From the NCBI GenBank assembly GCA_013154095.1, contig JAADDD010000004.1:146766-210765 (forward strand): a DNA stretch of 64,000 nt. The letters run 5' to 3'. Positions 61,866-64,000 of the stretch are shown piece after piece; position 1 is the stretch's first letter, and every line of letters starts with the position of its first letter. Position numbers and translations under genes: made by a program. The DNA is from a bacterium. Lineage in GTDB: Archaea > JAADDD01. Below the pieces are notes generated by a model. The model did no database searches. It worked only from the letters and a program-made list of their open reading frames with translations, and was not told where the DNA came from.

Positions 61866-62846
61866 ATGCAGCCAAAAGTTTCGTTTTGCAGCACTGTTTT
61901 TAACAATGCTGACACAATAAAACAATGCGTTGAAAGTTTACTTAAATTCAAAGAATATAATATTCCATTTGAAATTGTTATAGTCGATAACTATTCTACC
62001 GACGGTACCTGGGAAATTCTACAACAATACAAGCAAAAATATCCAGAAATCTTTCGCATTAAACAGTATCGCTGTGATAGAGGTACTGGAAGAAGACTAG
62101 CTAACTTGCTAGCGCATGGAGACATTATCGTCACTTTTGACTGCGATACTTACTACCCAAAAATCATGCTGGACATGGTAGCTAGAATAATGAAAATTAT
62201 ACAACCAAACGAGATCTACTATGCTATAGCTACTATTATTTATCAGCGCTCTCTTGTGCAGAAAATTAACTTTAGAGCATTTAACTGGGGAGAAGACAGA
62301 GATTTTATCCGGCAAGCATTCATTCATGGAATCAAGGTTTATTATATTGCTATATTAAATGCACTAAATCAGGAAGTTGTTGTACGAGAAAAAAGATACG
62401 TAAAATCTTACTTTAAATTTGCTAGACGCATGCTCAAGAATTTTCTTCAATTATACCGCATCCAAAATCCAACATTAAAAGAAGGTATAAAACATATAAT
62501 AAGGAAACGAAGCTACAAAAAAGTTTTTGGCTTTCTCTTCTCTCCTTTTGGTTTATTAATAAAATTGCTGCGATTGACATATTATCCTAAATCACTTGAA
62601 ATCGAAACACTGGAACGCTACAATCAAAAACAATACATCATTTTACTACCAGCAGACCTAGCTCTAGACAACAACTATATGCTCTATTTTACCTATTTTG
62701 CCAGCTTTGCACGGCTCTTTGAGCAACTTCTAAAAAACAGAGTTATTAGATATGAAAAATACACAAAAGGAGGACTATATATTTATGTTCCTGTATCTGC
62801 AGAAAACTGGATAAAAGAGCATGTTTTAAAAATTACTATTATTTGA
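61866..62846 (+). CDS. GT2-family glycosyltransferase
   Basis: 326 residues, GT-A fold in the first 200: SFCSTVFNNADTIKQCVESL, IVIVDNYSTDGTWEIL, RGTGRRLANLLAHGDIIVTFDCDTYY with the metal-binding DCD. The C-terminal part is basic and helical with one hydrophobic stretch (GFLFSPFGLLIKLL) and probably sits on the membrane. More AT-rich in codon choice than its neighbours. Converges on dtdA with an 8-base overlap. Confidence 0.88.
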   Translation: MQPKVSFCSTVFNNADTIKQCVESLLKFKEYNIPFEIVIVDNYSTDGTWEILQQYKQKYPEIFRIKQYRCDRGTGRRLANLLAHGDIIVTFDCDTYYPKIMLDMVARIMKIIQPNEIYYAIATIIYQRSLVQKINFRAFNWGEDRDFIRQAFIHGIKVYYIAILNALNQEVVVREKRYVKSYFKFARRMLKNFLQLYRIQNPTLKEGIKHIIRKRSYKKVFGFLFSPFGLLIKLLRLTYYPKSLEIETLERYNQKQYIILLPADLALDNNYMLYFTYFASFARLFEQLLKNRVIRYEKYTKGGLYIYVPVSAENWIKEHVLKITII

Positions 62847-63603
62847 TTTTTATAATTTTGTCTTGTGCAATTTTTTGCAAACTTGTTTTTTGTTCCTTCT
62901 TTAAACTTTTCCATTCTACTATTATTCCCTTGCAGCCGAGAGTACGTTCCTGTGCTAGCAGAATCATTCTCTCGAAGTTGCCGATTTCTAGTGCATATTT
63001 AGGAATAATGTGACCTATATTGTAGCCTTTTTCTGTACAGTAAACAGTAAATATACGCGCATAATGCGGACCGCCAACACCAATGTAGCCTTCGAGTTTA
63101 TTTTCTGCGTACTTTTTCAGCGCAGCATTAACTGCTCTTGCAGCTACTTGCTGCGCTCTTTTATCGTTCCATTCCTTGCTCGTGGAACCAATTTCTACGA
63201 ATGTTACCGGAACATCTAGTGTTGGACCATGATGCGTAGCTTCGAAAACTACATCGTAATAATTCTTTATTCCTGCTAGACTTGTATGTAGGTCAAGCTC
63301 TCTCAAAATTAGCGAATTGAGTAAAGGATCACAGTAGCTTACTTTTTCTTTTTCTCCTCCTAGCCTGTTTTCTTTTGTCCAGTTACCAGGAGAATGCACA
63401 GTTAGCGCAGGAATCCCCTTACTTGAAGCATGCTTTGAGAGCACTATTAATCTTTCATCTTTAGCAAAGTTATCTTGAGACAAAAATAGCGGATTTTCGT
63501 CGATTAATACCATCTCTGCATCTATGTCTAGACAAAATTCTAATTCAGTGAACATTCCCTTAGCTGCTGGATCTTGCTTCCAAGCTAGGATTAGCCAGCG
63601 CAT
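62839..63603 (-). CDS. dtdA: D-aminoacyl-tRNA deacylase DtdA (DTD2/GEK1)
   Basis: 254 residues. Removes D-amino acids wrongly charged to tRNA. Family motifs: IVLSKHASSKGIPALTVHSPGN, VFEATHHGPTLDVPVTFVEIGSTSKEW, GYIGVGGPHYARIFT and GHIIPKYAL. Zinc-dependent archaeal/plant type, full length. The start lies 44 bases inside the end of the upstream FkbM gene, so it is probably co-transcribed with that glycan gene. Confidence 0.95.
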   Translation of the reverse strand: MRWLILAWKQDPAAKGMFTELEFCLDIDAEMVLIDENPLFLSQDNFAKDERLIVLSKHASSKGIPALTVHSPGNWTKENRLGGEKEKVSYCDPLLNSLILRELDLHTSLAGIKNYYDVVFEATHHGPTLDVPVTFVEIGSTSKEWNDKRAQQVAARAVNAALKKYAENKLEGYIGVGGPHYARIFTVYCTEKGYNIGHIIPKYALEIGNFERMILLAQERTLGCKGIIVEWKSLKKEQKTSLQKIAQDKIIKIK

Positions 63604-64000
63604 TTTCTAGACTCACTGTTATACATGGAGCGTTTTCTGCAAATTTAACAGGCCTAGTTAATTTAAAGCCTAGCTTCTCAAGATACTGGAGTAGCTGCTT
63701 TGCGCTGGTCCATTTACCGTCTAGGTTGTGCAGTTCCATTACAATTAATCTAACTTTTTTCTTGAACAAATTTTCATCTAAGTTCTTGAATATCAAATAC
63801 TCGGCCCCTTCGATGTCAATTTTTAGAACATCTATTTTATCAACCATTCTTAAAATGCTGTTCAACGAAATTGTTTTTACAGTATATTTATTAACTTTAA
63901 TATTAAATTTATTGTGAATGTTAGTTCCATGATAGCTTCCTAGCCAAGTTTCATAAATGCTAGAGCAACCGCTAAATGTATCATAAAATTCAATCTCTTC
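63560..64000 (-). CDS. FkbM-family methyltransferase (5' end outside window)
   Basis: The frame is open from the window edge to the stop at 63560, so the start and SAM motif lie beyond 64000. Visible are FYDTFSGCSSIYETW, a YTVKTISLNSIL strand, the diagnostic DKIDVLKIDIEGAEYLIFKNL and LIVMELHNLDG, which match the C-terminal half of FkbM enzymes. It is a second FkbM in 4 kb, consistent with a glycan-modification cluster running past the window. Overlaps dtdA by 44 bases. Confidence 0.88.
   Translation of the reverse strand, partial: EEIEFYDTFSGCSSIYETWLGSYHGTNIHNKFNIKVNKYTVKTISLNSILRMVDKIDVLKIDIEGAEYLIFKNLDENLFKKKVRLIVMELHNLDGKWTSAKQLLQYLEKLGFKLTRPVKFAENAPCITVSLENALANPSLEARSSS

Noticed and set aside
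1..64000. CRISPR arrays, insertion sequences, integrase/att sites or prophage genes
   Set aside because: No regularly spaced repeats, transposase or integrase-like frames were seen on reading the window.

Overview
The window is archaeal. It carries ribosomal proteins L15e, L21e and S17e, RNA polymerase subunit Rpo4, the large clamp loader RfcL, DnaG primase, Hjc resolvase, aRF1, diphthine synthase, deoxyhypusine synthase, TiaS, the KEOPS subunit Pcc1 and a Stt3/AglB oligosaccharyltransferase. A one-piece reverse gyrase, strong TATA boxes 25-30 bases before many start codons, box C/D and H/ACA guide RNAs and GC-rich tRNA stems point to a (hyper)thermophile. Genes are packed very tightly: same-strand genes overlap by a few bases, convergent genes often overlap at their 3' ends, and one tRNA overlaps a coding region. 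Compactness, giant secreted proteins and few metabolic genes would suit a small-genome, possibly host-associated (DPANN-like) archaeon, but that placement is inference.

Layout. 1-4.7 kb: archaeal type IV pilus/Tad-like operon (ATPase cut by the window edge, two TadC-like membrane proteins, three small membrane-anchored exported proteins, one with a class III signal peptide). 4.6-9.6 kb: ASCH, coiled-coil and PIN-like genes, then L21e-Rpo4-DUF655, a multi-spanning membrane protein and L15e-DUF54. 9.6-11.8 kb: a basic protein and membrane LonB. 11.9-19 kb: a 2391-residue secreted, sequon- and Cys-rich protein ending in a sortase-like tail. 19-26.4 kb: RfcL, FtsY, tRNA-Pro with an unusual AGG anticodon, HIT, CPA2 antiporter, a protein disulfide oxidoreductase/thioredoxin reductase pair and tRNA-Thr(CGT). 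26.4-33.9 kb: a second giant exported protein of 2481 residues. 34-46.5 kb: translation and tRNA modification genes (DphB, DHS, TrmI, TiaS, Pcc1, aRF1, THUMP-FtsJ, PUA), a RecJ-like DHH protein, an ABC ATPase/Fe-S GTPase pair, tRNA-Pro(UGG), a C/D guide RNA, a pilin-like microgene and an archaeosortase-like protein. 46.5-59.8 kb: reverse gyrase, N-glycosylation genes (GPT-like, AglB), Toprim protein, DnaG, an H/ACA guide RNA, Hjc, NSUN and RlmI-type RNA methyltransferases and a second C/D guide RNA. 59.8-64 kb: glycan genes (two FkbM methyltransferases, GT4, GT2) around DtdA.

The parts fit together as a surface-building programme. Giant exported proteins full of glycosylation sequons and cysteines sit in the same window as the oligosaccharyltransferase, a lipid-linked sugar transferase, a disulfide oxidoreductase with its reductase, an archaeosortase-like enzyme and glycan-modifying enzymes. 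The most striking observation is an FkbM methyltransferase split exactly at five tandem GGCA units. Losing one unit restores a 328-residue protein, the signature of slipped-strand phase variation. Other notable points are a tRNA-Pro with A34, three guide RNAs read from sequence (two C/D guides match conserved rRNA segments) and an NIKD instead of NIKS motif in aRF1.
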